Positions 22,481 to 30,817 of a stretch of DNA of 48,285 bases are shown one piece after another; position 1 is the first letter of the stretch, and every line of letters starts with the position of its first letter. The position numbers and the translations under genes were made by a program. This DNA is from Candidatus Taylorbacteria bacterium (GTDB lineage Bacteria; Patescibacteriota; Minisyncoccia; Phycocordibacterales; HO2-43-120). Where the stretch lies: NCBI GenBank assembly GCA_039934295.1, contig JBDTMN010000009.1, positions 1 through 48,285 on the forward strand, in the 5' to 3' direction. The notes below the pieces were generated by a model. That model was not told the origin of the DNA, made no database searches, and worked only from the letters and a program-made list of their open reading frames with translations.

Positions 22481-23452
22481 TTGAAGCGTAGACATTTCAA
22501 AATTGTCGCGGCGATTATTTTTTCTCTTCTCCTTTTGACCGGAGTTTTGTTCGCGTCGAGAAAAAAAGAGTTTAAGACAAGTCAAGACGTGGTCGTCAAA
22601 AGCCAAAACACGAAATCCGCCTCCCAAGCGGAGCTCGATTCCGACAATGACGGCCTCATGGACTGGGAAGAGACGCTCTGGAACGCAGACCCCAAAAATC
22701 CGGACACCGACGGCGATGGCACAAGCGATAACATAGAAGTTAAATCGGGAAGAAACCCTATTGTTCCCGGACCAAACGATTCCTTAGCGCAAAAAGCGAA
22801 CACTGCTTCCGAAGAAGCGGAAGTAGCCCAGCAAGAATTAACCCCAACAGGCGAGCTGGGAATAGAGCTCTTTCAGAAATATATGATTTTGAAGAATTCA
22901 GGAGCAACCATGGACGAGACGACGATAACTGAACTGGTAAATGGCATACTTCAAGAAAAGGGGACGATAACAGAGGACCAGTATACGAGTTCCGACATCC
23001 ATGTGGGAAACTCCGACAATGAAAACGCCTATTTTTCATACGGAAACAGCCTAGGTCAAATGATAATCGATAGTCCACCACAGACAGAAAACGAGCTTTT
23101 GATCCTTCAGCGCTTTGCAGATAGTGGGGATAAAAGTGAACTCCCGAAATTAGACCCTTTTATCGCTTCATTTAAGGCCACTTTGCAATCCGAACTAAGC
23201 ATGGACGTGCCACGTTCTGCTTTGAGCCTTCATGTAGAGTTTGTAAACGCAACTGCGGAGGTTCTGGGGTCCCTACAAGCAATGCGGAAAGCGGCCCAAG
23301 ACGAATTTGAACTCCTAATATTGTTGAATGGACATCTTTCCTCCGCAACACGTCTTCGCGACTCAATTCTTTCCTTGCAAGAATATTTTAATGACAGAAA
23401 AGTGATATTCACAGATAAAGACGCTGGATATAGCTTCATGTATGGGATATAA
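22481..23452 (+). CDS. anchored protein with Ca-binding thrombospondin-3-like repeats
   Basis: A 323-aa protein using a TTG start, 9 nt after a TATACT box. Residues 7-25 form a membrane anchor or signal (KIVAAIIFSLLLLTGVLFA). The segment LDSDNDGLMDWEETLWNADP followed by DTDGDGTSDNIEVKSGRNP contains DxDxDG loops typical of calcium-binding thrombospondin type 3 / dockerin-like repeats. The C-terminal about 200 residues are helical and not recognised. The context suggests a surface component of the secretion/pilus machinery. No earlier ATG is available in frame. Confidence 0.7.
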   Translation: MKRRHFKIVAAIIFSLLLLTGVLFASRKKEFKTSQDVVVKSQNTKSASQAELDSDNDGLMDWEETLWNADPKNPDTDGDGTSDNIEVKSGRNPIVPGPNDSLAQKANTASEEAEVAQQELTPTGELGIELFQKYMILKNSGATMDETTITELVNGILQEKGTITEDQYTSSDIHVGNSDNENAYFSYGNSLGQMIIDSPPQTENELLILQRFADSGDKSELPKLDPFIASFKATLQSELSMDVPRSALSLHVEFVNATAEVLGSLQAMRKAAQDEFELLILLNGHLSSATRLRDSILSLQEYFNDRKVIFTDKDAGYSFMYGI

Positions 23453-23482
23453 TGGCATGGAACATGCGATACGGGAGAAGAA

Positions 23483-23924
23483 TGTAACATGTAACATGTA
23501 ACGTAAGAAAAAAAGAAATGGAAGAGAAGAAAAAAGATTTTCACGATAGACTGAAACAGCTCATGGATCAATATGTTAACAAAGTTTATGACTGCACAAA
23601 TAATTTTCCTCGAGATGAACTATTTGGACTCACGTCGCAATTGAAAAGATCATCTCTTTCCGTGATTTTAAATTATATAGAAGGATTTGCGAGACAAAGA
23701 GATAAAGTTCTTAAAAATTTCCTTGAAACTTCTTACGGTTCTCTCAAAGAAAGCAAGTATTTGATATATTTTTCGTTCAAAAGAAAACTGATAAAAGAAA
23801 AAGAGTATAACGAACTAGTGGAAATGGCCGAGGAAATAGGGAAAATGTTGTGGGGTATCCTCATTAAGCTTTGATTTCATTCGTTCTATCTTAATCATGT
23901 TATATGTTACAAGTTACATGTTAC
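23483..23924 (+). mobile_element. candidate element: four-helix-bundle gene in TGTAACR inverted arrays (unit c)
   Basis: Left array 23483-23508 (TGTAACA words ending CGTAAGA), ORF 23518-23874, right array 23895-23924 (inverse words TGTTACA). The arms match those of cargo-free TGTAACR units elsewhere, but here the loop holds a gene. Classification as mobile is inference. Confidence 0.5.
23518..23874 (+). CDS. four-helix-bundle protein (S23 / 23S-rRNA IVP family), copy 1
   Basis: A 118-aa all-helical protein of the S23/IVP four-helix-bundle family. The family pattern is visible as YDCTNNFPRDELFGLTSQLK, RSSLSVILNYIEGFARQ and NFLETSYGSLKESKYLIYFS. It is about 80% identical by eye to the copy at 30419-30775 and more distant from those at 28678 and 38561. 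Members occur in intervening sequences of 23S rRNA genes and, as Avd, in diversity-generating retroelements; molecular function is poorly known. It interrupts the secretion cluster and is enclosed by inverted TGTAACR arrays. No ribosome-binding site is obvious. Confidence 0.88.
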   Translation: MEEKKKDFHDRLKQLMDQYVNKVYDCTNNFPRDELFGLTSQLKRSSLSVILNYIEGFARQRDKVLKNFLETSYGSLKESKYLIYFSFKRKLIKEKEYNELVEMAEEIGKMLWGILIKL

Positions 23925-23937
23925 ACACTCCGCCACT

Positions 23938-24882
23938 GTGACCAATAAATTCACACATTTATCAAGACACACTGCTTTTTTTCTGATTGTCTCCATCATC
24001 GGAGTCTCTGTTCTCGCTCCCTATCAAAAAGCAGAAGCTGTGGGAAGCGGAGTTCAGGGCTGTATATCAAGTCTTATAATCGCAATCGGAATTGATAAAC
24101 TGAAACAAAACATAAAAGGGAAGGTTACTGGAGCAATAGGTGGCGTACTATCAAATGCTGTGCCTATATCAAACGCAGGCATTGACGTTACAGCAGAACA
24201 AACGAGCGACCTTCGAGAAAAGGAGCTGGTTCAAAATACTGCTATCCGCAAATGCATCAACGCCTTCACACAAGAAATTACCAATAGCATTGTGGTCTGG
24301 ATTAACAACGGATTTGAAGGAAGTCCGACATTTATTGAGAATCCAGGAGAATTTTTTGGAGACCTTGCCGACCAGACGGCCGGATTTTTCATCGAAGGAG
24401 CGGGGCTAGACTTTCTTTGTAGCCCCTTCAAACTCGACATTCAAATTGGATTGCGAAATTCTTACAGTGGCAGAGACGACTATCGTTCCTACTGCACGCC
24501 ATCTCGAATCGCGCAGGTGGCAAAATACACGAGCGATGACTTCAACGACGTCGGTTGGGACGGTTGGCTTGACCTCACCACGCATGATGAAAACAACGTC
24601 TACGGCTCCTGGGTGTCCGCAAACAACAGCATGAACAACGCCATAAATTCCCGCGTAAATACAGAATTGAAAAAATTGGACTGGGGAAACGGCTTTCATT
24701 CAATTACCGATTCAGAAACCGGGCTCATAACGACCCCGGGGTCAATCATCGTCAAACAGGCAGACAGAGCGCTCGGTAGTAACCTAGCGACACTCGAGAC
24801 CGCTAAAGAGATTGACGATATTCTTTCAGCTCTCTTGAATCAACTCATGAACCAAGTGATATCGAAGGGGTTGAAGAGGTGA
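23938..24882 (+). CDS. exported protein of the secretion/pilus cluster, unknown
   Basis: A 314-aa protein starting at GTG 23938. It has a signal peptide (about 1-34, AFFLIVSIIGVSVLAPYQKAEA) and a mature helical domain with four or more Cys (VQGCISS, IRKCINAF, LDFLCSPF, RSYCTPSRI). The region FGDLADQTAGFFIEGAGLDF is typical of a protein placed just ahead of the VirB6-like gene in CPR clusters as far as I recall, but I cannot name a family. It lies in the same order as the following VirB6-like gene, separated only by a one-sided TGTAACR array. A periplasmic or assembly role is inferred. Confidence 0.65.
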   Translation: MTNKFTHLSRHTAFFLIVSIIGVSVLAPYQKAEAVGSGVQGCISSLIIAIGIDKLKQNIKGKVTGAIGGVLSNAVPISNAGIDVTAEQTSDLREKELVQNTAIRKCINAFTQEITNSIVVWINNGFEGSPTFIENPGEFFGDLADQTAGFFIEGAGLDFLCSPFKLDIQIGLRNSYSGRDDYRSYCTPSRIAQVAKYTSDDFNDVGWDGWLDLTTHDENNVYGSWVSANNSMNNAINSRVNTELKKLDWGNGFHSITDSETGLITTPGSIIVKQADRALGSNLATLETAKEIDDILSALLNQLMNQVISKGLKR

Positions 24883-24884
24883 GC

Positions 24885-24922
24885 ATGTAACACAAAACTT
24901 GTAACATGTAACATTTAACATG
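24885..24922. repeat. one-sided TGTAACR array (F1, unit d)
   Basis: ATGTAACACAAAACTTGTAA then CATGTAACATTTAACAT. No inverted partner lies before the next gene (ATG 24952). It could be the remains of a unit whose other arm was lost. Confidence 0.6.
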
Positions 24923-24951
24923 AGAGGAGAGAGATACATAGGAAAAAACTG

Positions 24952-27813
24952 ATGGCAAAAAAATTCTTATCATACATATTAATATCGGCAGTAATTTTCC
25001 AAGGAGTCTTTGGGGCTTTTGGGGTGGAAAAGTCATTTGCTCAAGGAGCCCCAGAAAAAATAACTACAATTAAGAACCGTCTTCATGAAATTGAGATGGA
25101 AAAGTCAGCACTTACCACCCCGGATGAACGTGGTGCGACGAGAACTTTTGAAGAATCGCAAGCTCAGCTAAAACGTCTCAGCACAGAGGAAACTAATTTA
25201 AAAAAACAACTTGGGCAATTAGAGAATGCGGACACGAAAAACCGGGAGTGTTTCACATGGTTGCGTGGAATGAATATTGATGTATGCATCCAATGGGGTT
25301 TGCAATTGATAGGAAATATTATCCTCCAGATAATGGCTATTTTCCTCTGGCTTGCCGGGCTTTTGCTCAATTTGACACTTGAAGTCACGCTCGTAAATAT
25401 GAAGGGAACCCTTGCAAATATAAGCGCAATAAACACTGCTTGGATGACTATCAGAGACCTTGCCAATATGTTTTTCATTTTTGCCCTGCTCTATATTGCA
25501 ATAAGAACCATTCTTGGAATAGCAGGAGGGGAAACAAAAAAACTCCTGGCTCACCTAATTATTGCCGCACTTCTTATCAACTTCAGTCTGTTTTTCACCA
25601 AAGTTATTGTTGACGGCTCGAATATTTTGGCGTATGGGTTTTATAAAAATATGCCGGGAGTGGGGAATTTCGGAAATGCAGCGGTAGGAACTACTGGCAC
25701 AACTGTTGGTGGAAAAAAATTCAGCGGTATGTCTGGCTCTATTATGGGAAGCTTGAAACTTCAATCCATTTATGATGCGACGAGCAAAACTCCGAGCGGA
25801 GTTGGTTCTCAAGCGGCAAATATATATAGTTCGACAGGTCTTTTCTTGTTCGCCACATTGGGAGGATCGGTCTTTATCATCATTACTACTATTGTTTTTC
25901 TCGTAACCGCCTTCCTTTTTGTTATTCGATTTGTTCTCCTCATTATCCTCATGATTCTCTCGCCACTCGCATTTGTGGGCATGGTCTTGCCCGGTTTTTC
26001 AGAACATTCCAAAAAGTGGTGGGACACTCTTCTGGGACAGGCGATATTTGCTCCGGCTTTGATGATGATGATATGGGTAACGCTTAAAGTTGCGGGGGGA
26101 ATTAAAACGGCTGTCGGCGCAAACGCTGACTCCGGGTTCGCCGGCGTTTTGTGGGCAAATGCGCAAGCTAGTTTCGGCATTGTGCTCAATTTTGCAATCA
26201 TTATCTGTATGATGATTGCCTCGCTTATCATTGCCAAGAAAATCGGCGAAGCGGGAGGCCACGGGCTTATGCAGTATGCCGATAGATTCCAGGGTTTCTT
26301 GGGAAGAAACGCAGTCAGAGCTACCGGCATCCGAACATTGAACGAAAAATTCGAAGAAAGTAAGTTTGGGAGAACTCCTTTTGGAAACGCTCTTAGAGAA
26401 TACACGACCGGCGCGCTTACAGAGACTAAATGGCAAGGCACAATGTCAGCTCAAGAGGGCTATGAAGAGGCGAAAAGATTCAAAGCTGAAAGAGAAGATA
26501 TTGATGTTAAGAATGACGTTGTAGGCCTCACCCAATCCTTTAAAAATGCAGATGCAGAATATGAAGCTGCAAAGCTCAAAGGTGATGACGACACGATGGC
26601 AGTAAAAGCGAAGGAAAAAGATGAGTATGTAAAATTAATGCAGAGGAAACTCTCGAGAATAGACCCACATGATTTTGCCGAAGTCATTCCTAAGCATCTC
26701 TTTAATGATGCAAATTTCATGCGAAACGCGACGACAGGTCAAGTCCAAGCAGTCATGGACGGAGATCGGCTAGAAACAGACGAAAAAGAACACATGATAG
26801 CTGCGAGAAACAAACATATCACATCTGCATTCGATAAATTAGAGGAAAGACGATTGCAATATAAGGAGTTGGAGCAAAAATTTTCAAAGACGACAACAGA
26901 GGCGGAGGGGCAGGCGGTACTCGCTGAAATTGCGAAAAATTTTAAGGGCGGAAAAGCACCCGACATGAGTTCCGAGTTTCCCGAAATACACAAAGAAATG
27001 CGCGCCGCAGACCTTAAGGATGTTGAACTGCTCTATTGGTCTAACCCGGAAGAGTTTATGAAAAGAGGACTTTCGTCTTATCGATATGGCATTATCCAAG
27101 GAATGAGAGAAAGTAGCATGGTGGGTAAGGCAGATTCCGACCACATTAGAGACTTGAAGCCATATGATTTTGTGGATGCGACAGATAGTTTGAAAGGCAT
27201 AGACGCTCTTCTAATTAACATCAGAGATGCTGATGGAAAAATTAATCATGAGGCAGAAAAAATTAATGATGACCTGAAAGAAGGTCTAAGAAAAATATAT
27301 AAAGATGCCTATCACGCCGGAGAAGACCTGGAAAAACTATTTGTGGGAACACACGATGTTGCGGACAGAACGGGAAAAACTCATACGCTTAAATTCAACA
27401 AAAAATTCCAAGATTTTGGAGAAAAAAATCTTACAGACGCAGTTTCTGGAAAAACGTACGAAGAGATGAGAAAGTTTAGAAATTGGCTTCGAAATGATCC
27501 GAACATCGGTCGAAAATTGTCTCGTTCTCACGCTGTTTGGATTCAAAGACAGGATAAAGATGACGTTGAACAGGTCGTCAACCACCTCCTAATCGAAGAG
27601 TGGAGACAGGAACAGGGAATGAGTAAAATGAGCGCAGAAAATGATGAATTCTTGAAATGGATAAGGTCTGATGCAAAAGAAGCACAAAGCTTTATGGAAG
27701 GAAACTACACTTATAAATTTAAATTGAAGGATGGAACTGAGATAACACGCGGAATAAACCGCCCCCCAGCCAGACCAACACCGCCGGGAACAGCAGCAGG
27801 CACCACTCCATAA
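24952..27813 (+). CDS. VirB6/TrbL-like polytopic membrane protein
   Basis: A 953-aa protein. A signal-like N-terminus (about 1-31, ending SFAQG) and a coiled coil (about 34-92, TTIKNRLHEIEMEKSALTTP) are followed by a multi-pass region (about 115-430) with helices such as IILQIMAIFLWLAGLLLNLT, MFFIFALLYIAIRTILGIAG, SVFIIITTIVFLVTAFLFVI and FAIIICMMIASLIIAKKIGE. The C-terminal half (about 450-953) is charged, helical and presumably cytoplasmic. Topology matches VirB6/TrbL inner-membrane channel proteins fused to a long tail, seen in CPR clusters with VirB4. The last residues are Pro/Gly-rich (PPARPTPPGTAAGTTP). No relaxase lies nearby, so a conjugation role is not supported. Confidence 0.75.
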   Translation: MAKKFLSYILISAVIFQGVFGAFGVEKSFAQGAPEKITTIKNRLHEIEMEKSALTTPDERGATRTFEESQAQLKRLSTEETNLKKQLGQLENADTKNRECFTWLRGMNIDVCIQWGLQLIGNIILQIMAIFLWLAGLLLNLTLEVTLVNMKGTLANISAINTAWMTIRDLANMFFIFALLYIAIRTILGIAGGETKKLLAHLIIAALLINFSLFFTKVIVDGSNILAYGFYKNMPGVGNFGNAAVGTTGTTVGGKKFSGMSGSIMGSLKLQSIYDATSKTPSGVGSQAANIYSSTGLFLFATLGGSVFIIITTIVFLVTAFLFVIRFVLLIILMILSPLAFVGMVLPGFSEHSKKWWDTLLGQAIFAPALMMMIWVTLKVAGGIKTAVGANADSGFAGVLWANAQASFGIVLNFAIIICMMIASLIIAKKIGEAGGHGLMQYADRFQGFLGRNAVRATGIRTLNEKFEESKFGRTPFGNALREYTTGALTETKWQGTMSAQEGYEEAKRFKAEREDIDVKNDVVGLTQSFKNADAEYEAAKLKGDDDTMAVKAKEKDEYVKLMQRKLSRIDPHDFAEVIPKHLFNDANFMRNATTGQVQAVMDGDRLETDEKEHMIAARNKHITSAFDKLEERRLQYKELEQKFSKTTTEAEGQAVLAEIAKNFKGGKAPDMSSEFPEIHKEMRAADLKDVELLYWSNPEEFMKRGLSSYRYGIIQGMRESSMVGKADSDHIRDLKPYDFVDATDSLKGIDALLINIRDADGKINHEAEKINDDLKEGLRKIYKDAYHAGEDLEKLFVGTHDVADRTGKTHTLKFNKKFQDFGEKNLTDAVSGKTYEEMRKFRNWLRNDPNIGRKLSRSHAVWIQRQDKDDVEQVVNHLLIEEWRQEQGMSKMSAENDEFLKWIRSDAKEAQSFMEGNYTYKFKLKDGTEITRGINRPPARPTPPGTAAGTTP

Positions 27814-27831
27814 AAAGGGTAAAATAAAAAA

Positions 27832-28629
27832 ATGAAAAAAGAAATTTTACTAGACAAAATATTAGCGACACTTCCTGATAAACTCAGAGGACAATCTGAT
27901 TATGATTTAGTATTTCGCATAAGCGAAGTATGCCAGGACTACGATCTCTCATTTGGAGAGGTAGATGAACTTTTTGGCGAGGCCTGCAATATTCTCACAG
28001 GTGTTTCTAATATGAGTACTCTGTCCGATAGAGTAAACATCCTCCTCAACCCTGAAAACAAAAAAAGTGCAGAAAAAATTACCAAGGAGATAGTGAAAAT
28101 CATTGAGAAATTGAAATCGGATCTTGGAGATAAATTTCCACTTCCTATGCCTGTTGGAGAAATTCTAACGGAAACCCACGTCAAAAATCGACCGAGCGAT
28201 GGGGGGCCGAAAAAAGAAAACGACTTGGATAGAGATAGCATTCTAAAAGGAATCGAAAATCCGGAGAAGGTGGTGGAGGGTAGGGAGATAGCGGGAGAGG
28301 AGATGATTACTCCCGTAAGACCTCCTTTGCCCGCACAAGTGGGAGTGCCTTACACACTCTCCAATCCTACTCCCAAAGGAGGAGTAGAGGTGCGGCCGGA
28401 TATGAGACCGGAGGAGATTTACCCACAGGTGCAGAAGGTGAGTGAAGCTGTTAGGTTTAAGGTGTCAGGTGTCAGCAATGAAAAAAGAGAAGAAAGAGTA
28501 GTTGGGAGTATTATTGACCAAAAAATGAGCGGTATTACCGCATTGCCACATAAAGAGGAAGTGATACAGCCCGCGAGACCTATTCAGAAGTCGTATGAAA
28601 GGGACCCGTATAGGGAGCAGACGAAGTGA
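27832..28629 (+). CDS. hypothetical soluble protein with Pro-rich tail
   Basis: A 265-aa protein, 18 nt after the VirB6-like stop, so part of the same operon. The first 100 residues are helical and acidic (KILATLPDKLRGQSDYDLVF); the rest is low-complexity, Pro/Glu-rich (TPVRPPLPAQVGVPYTLSNP) and probably disordered. There is no signal peptide or membrane helix, so it is cytoplasmic. No family recognised. The stop is followed within 2 nt by an F2 repeat array. Confidence 0.6.
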   Translation: MKKEILLDKILATLPDKLRGQSDYDLVFRISEVCQDYDLSFGEVDELFGEACNILTGVSNMSTLSDRVNILLNPENKKSAEKITKEIVKIIEKLKSDLGDKFPLPMPVGEILTETHVKNRPSDGGPKKENDLDRDSILKGIENPEKVVEGREIAGEEMITPVRPPLPAQVGVPYTLSNPTPKGGVEVRPDMRPEEIYPQVQKVSEAVRFKVSGVSNEKREERVVGSIIDQKMSGITALPHKEEVIQPARPIQKSYERDPYREQTK

Positions 28630-28630
28630 T

Positions 28631-29068
28631 AGGTGTTAGCTATTAGCTATTAGCTGTTAGGTTTTAGCTTTTAGAATATGATAAACTCATATAAGGACCT
28701 CATAGTCTGGCAGAAATCTGTTTTGCTATCAGTAAAAATATATGAAATCACAGAAAATTTCCCTAGAGAAGAAATATTCGGTTTAACTTCTCAAATGAGA
28801 AGATCCTCGGTATCTATTGCTTCTAACATTGCAGAAGGTAGGGGAAGAGGCACAAGAAAAGATTTCTCACAATTTCTTAGAATCGCGTTCGGTTCTTGTT
28901 CAGAGCTTCAAACACAAATTGAAATTGCAAAACAGTTACCAAAAACTAAGAAATTCAATTACTTTGAAGTAGAGAACCTACTCATGGAAATTTCTAAAAT
29001 GTTAAATAGTATTATCACCAAGCTCCAAGTTACTAAACCTAACAGCTAACACCTAATAGCTAAAAGCT
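28631..29068 (+). mobile_element. candidate element: four-helix-bundle gene in TTAGCTA inverted arrays
   Basis: Left array 28631-28673 (GTGTTAGCTATTAGCTATTA…), ORF 28678-29049, right array 29032-29068 (CCTAACAGCTAACACCTAAT…), inverted relative to the left. The ORF's last five codons (TKPNS-stop) are read from the right array. Mobility is inferred. Confidence 0.5.
28678..29049 (+). CDS. four-helix-bundle protein (S23/IVP family), copy 2
   Basis: A 123-aa member of the same family: SYKDLIVWQKSVLLSVKIYE, FPREEIFGLTSQMRRSSVSI, ASNIAEGRGRGTRKDF and FGSCSEL follow the family consensus (vWQ, FP..E.fgL.sQ.RR, NIaEG, GS..EL). It is clearly diverged from copies 1 and 3. The gene sits in inverted arrays of a different word (TTAGCTA), and its stop codon lies inside the right array. 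Function unknown; RNA or DNA association is suggested only by other contexts of the family. Confidence 0.88.
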   Translation: MINSYKDLIVWQKSVLLSVKIYEITENFPREEIFGLTSQMRRSSVSIASNIAEGRGRGTRKDFSQFLRIAFGSCSELQTQIEIAKQLPKTKKFNYFEVENLLMEISKMLNSIITKLQVTKPNS

Positions 29069-29072
29069 TCTT

Positions 29073-29525
29073 ATGAGATTTCAGGTGCCACAATTCGTAA
29101 ACGTCGAAGATAAGATATTCGGGCCATTCACCCTGAAGCAATTCATCTACCTCGCCGGAGGAGCGGGCATGGCGTATATTTTCTATGCACTCCTCCACAT
29201 GGTTCTTCCTTTTATCGTTTCCATTATCATGGTAATCCCAGTTGTTGCTCTCGCCTTAGCGCTTGCCTTTTTTCCAAGGGAACGCTACGGAAAGCCATTC
29301 GTAGAAGTAATGGAAAATGCTCTTCGATACTTTGTTGGCGAAAAACTCTACATCTGGAAAAAAGAAGAGAAAAAAATCATTCCTAAAGAAAAAAAAGCCG
29401 AGGAAGCGCTTCTCTTTGTCCCCAAACTGGGCGAAAGCAAGCTCAAAGACCTCACCTGGAACCTCGATACCAAAGAGGTGCTGAATCCGGGAACGAAAGA
29501 GACGATGGAGCGAAAGAGTATGTAA
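29073..29525 (+). CDS. PrgI family membrane protein
   Basis: A 150-aa protein with the PrgI N-terminus (RFQVPQFVNVEDKIFGPFTL then KQFIYLAGGAGMAYIFYALL) and two adjacent transmembrane helices (about 24-70). A cytoplasmic tail continues (ERYGKPFVEVMENALRYFVG, then KKEEKKIIPKEKK). PrgI-type proteins are VirB3-like inner-membrane partners of VirB4 ATPases. The gene order PrgI, TraC-like N-domain, VirB4 is typical. Its stop codon TAA falls inside the following TGTAACR array (ATG-TAA-C), so the terminal Met is repeat-derived. Confidence 0.85.
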   Translation: MRFQVPQFVNVEDKIFGPFTLKQFIYLAGGAGMAYIFYALLHMVLPFIVSIIMVIPVVALALALAFFPRERYGKPFVEVMENALRYFVGEKLYIWKKEEKKIIPKEKKAEEALLFVPKLGESKLKDLTWNLDTKEVLNPGTKETMERKSM

Positions 29526-29606
29526 CACATAACATGTAACATGTGCGTCTGAAAAGATATTAATTCTCTTACGTTACACGCTACACGTTACACGTTACAC
29601 GTTACA
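29521..29606. repeat. TGTAACR inverted array, cargo-free (F1, unit e)
   Basis: Left arm 29521-29552 ends CGTCTGA (29546-29552). Right arm 29567-29606 starts TCTTACG and has four GTTACAC-type words. It contains the PrgI stop codon. Downstream, CAACGAGCGA (about 29625) repeats the first part of the conserved hairpin loop discussed at 30301. Confidence 0.75.
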
Positions 29607-29668
29607 AACTATTGTCGCCCCCAACGAGCGAACAAGAGTAAATCTCATGTGATATACTGTAATCACAA

Positions 29669-30313
29669 ATGCCACAAATACTCAAATCCAAAGCGTCGCA
29701 AGATTTTATTCCCGTGAAAGAAATCCGCGATAATATTATGGTCCTCAAAGACGGAGGGTTGCGCGCGCTTATCATGACTTCTTCCATAAACTTCGCCCTA
29801 AAGTCCGCCGAAAACCAGGAGGCGATTATTTTCCAATTTCAGACGTTCCTAAACTCGCTTGATTTTTCGGTACAGATATTCATGGAGTCGCGAAGACTTG
29901 ATATTCGCCCCTATATCGCCCTTCTTGAAGCGCGAAACAAAGAACAGCAGGGCGACCTTCTGAAGCTCCAGACTCGCGAGTACATAGCATTCGTAAAAAA
30001 TTTCACCGACAAGGTGAGCATTATGACCAAAACATTCTTCGTCGTCGTGCCCTACTCTCCCGGGGCTCTTCAGGGGAAAGAGATGTTCAAGAAAAAATGG
30101 TTTCCAAAAAGAGGGTCTGTCGAAGAAGTGAAGCAAAAATCGGACAGTTTCGAGGAAAGCCGAACCCAGCTTCAGCAGAGAGTGTCGGTGGTTGAGCAGG
30201 GGCTTACTCGTTCGGGCATTCGTGTGGTGCAGTTGGGAACGGAAGAGATTGTGGAGCTTTTCTACAAGATATTCAATCCGGGAGAAACAGAGAAGCCAAT
30301 CCAACTAAATTGA
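29669..30313 (+). CDS. TraC/VirB4 N-terminal-domain protein (detached)
   Basis: A 214-aa protein matching the amino-terminal domain of TraC/VirB4-type ATPases: FIPVKEIRDNIMVLKDGGLR, SSINFALKSAENQEAIIFQF and FLNSLDFSVQIFMESRRLDI, then RPYIALLEAR. No P-loop is present, so it is not itself an ATPase. Standalone versions occur upstream of VirB4 in Gram-positive and CPR clusters and probably link the ATPase to the membrane complex. Its last codons (QLN-stop) form one arm of a 22-bp perfect hairpin (30301-30360). A four-helix-bundle element separates it from virB4. Confidence 0.8.
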   Translation: MPQILKSKASQDFIPVKEIRDNIMVLKDGGLRALIMTSSINFALKSAENQEAIIFQFQTFLNSLDFSVQIFMESRRLDIRPYIALLEARNKEQQGDLLKLQTREYIAFVKNFTDKVSIMTKTFFVVVPYSPGALQGKEMFKKKWFPKRGSVEEVKQKSDSFEESRTQLQQRVSVVEQGLTRSGIRVVQLGTEEIVELFYKIFNPGETEKPIQLN

Positions 30314-30360
30314 CACAAAACAACGAGCGAAGCGACTATGTTTTGTGTCAATTTAGTTGG
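30301..30360. terminator. 22-bp perfect hairpin with conserved 16-nt loop
   Basis: The left arm (30301-30322) includes the last codons and stop of the 29669 gene; the right arm (30339-30360) is its exact complement. The loop ACGAGCGAAGCGACTA (30323-30338) is identical to the loop at 6395-6410, whose stem sequence is unrelated. No T-run, so termination is not certain. Confidence 0.7.
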
Positions 30361-30362
30361 AT

Positions 30363-30814
30363 GTGTAGCGTGTAACGTATAACATGTAACGTCTGAGAAG
30401 AGGGTAACTTAGAAAGAAATGGAGCAGAAGAAAAAAACTTTTCATGAGGAGCTGAAGGAATTGATGGATGAATATGTGAACAAGGTCTATGACTGCACAA
30501 AAAACTTTCCGAAAGATGAGATATTTGGTTTAACATCGCAATTAAAAAGATCTGCCTTGTCAGTCATTTTAAACTACATTGAAGGGTATGCTCGGCAAAG
30601 AGACAAGGTGTTGAAAAACTTTTTGGAAACTTCGTACGGATCACTTAAAGAAAGCAAGTATTTGATATATTTTTCATTCAAAAGAGGTTATATGAAAGAA
30701 AAAGAGTATAATGAACTCATTGTTTTATCGGAACGAATAGGAAAAATGCTTTGGGGAACATTATCGGGTCTCTAATTTTCTTACGTTACACGTTACACGT
30801 TACACGCTACACAT
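30363..30814 (+). mobile_element. candidate element: four-helix-bundle gene in TGTAACR inverted arrays (unit f)
   Basis: Left array (TGTGTAGCGTGTAACGTATA…) ends CGTCTGA (30390-30396). ORF 30419-30775 follows. TCTTACG (30779-30785) and the inverse array extend to about 30814. The right array reverse-complemented matches the left closely (TGTGTAGCGTGTAACG shared). Mobility is inferred. Confidence 0.55.
30419..30775 (+). CDS. four-helix-bundle protein (S23/IVP family), copy 3
   Basis: A 118-aa protein about 80% identical by eye to copy 1 (23518-23874), with differences concentrated in the last quarter (FKRGYMKEKEYNELIVLSER versus FKRKLIKEKEYNELVEMAEE). The core KVYDCTKNFPKDEIFGLTSQ and LNYIEGYARQRDKVLKNFLE is nearly unchanged. 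Copies 1 and 3 share the same repeat word family and are probably a recent duplication, while copies 2 and 4 use other words. It lies between the detached TraC-like domain and virB4, so the two VirB4 parts are separated by it. Confidence 0.88.
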   Translation: MEQKKKTFHEELKELMDEYVNKVYDCTKNFPKDEIFGLTSQLKRSALSVILNYIEGYARQRDKVLKNFLETSYGSLKESKYLIYFSFKRGYMKEKEYNELIVLSERIGKMLWGTLSGL

Positions 30815-30817
30815 ATT

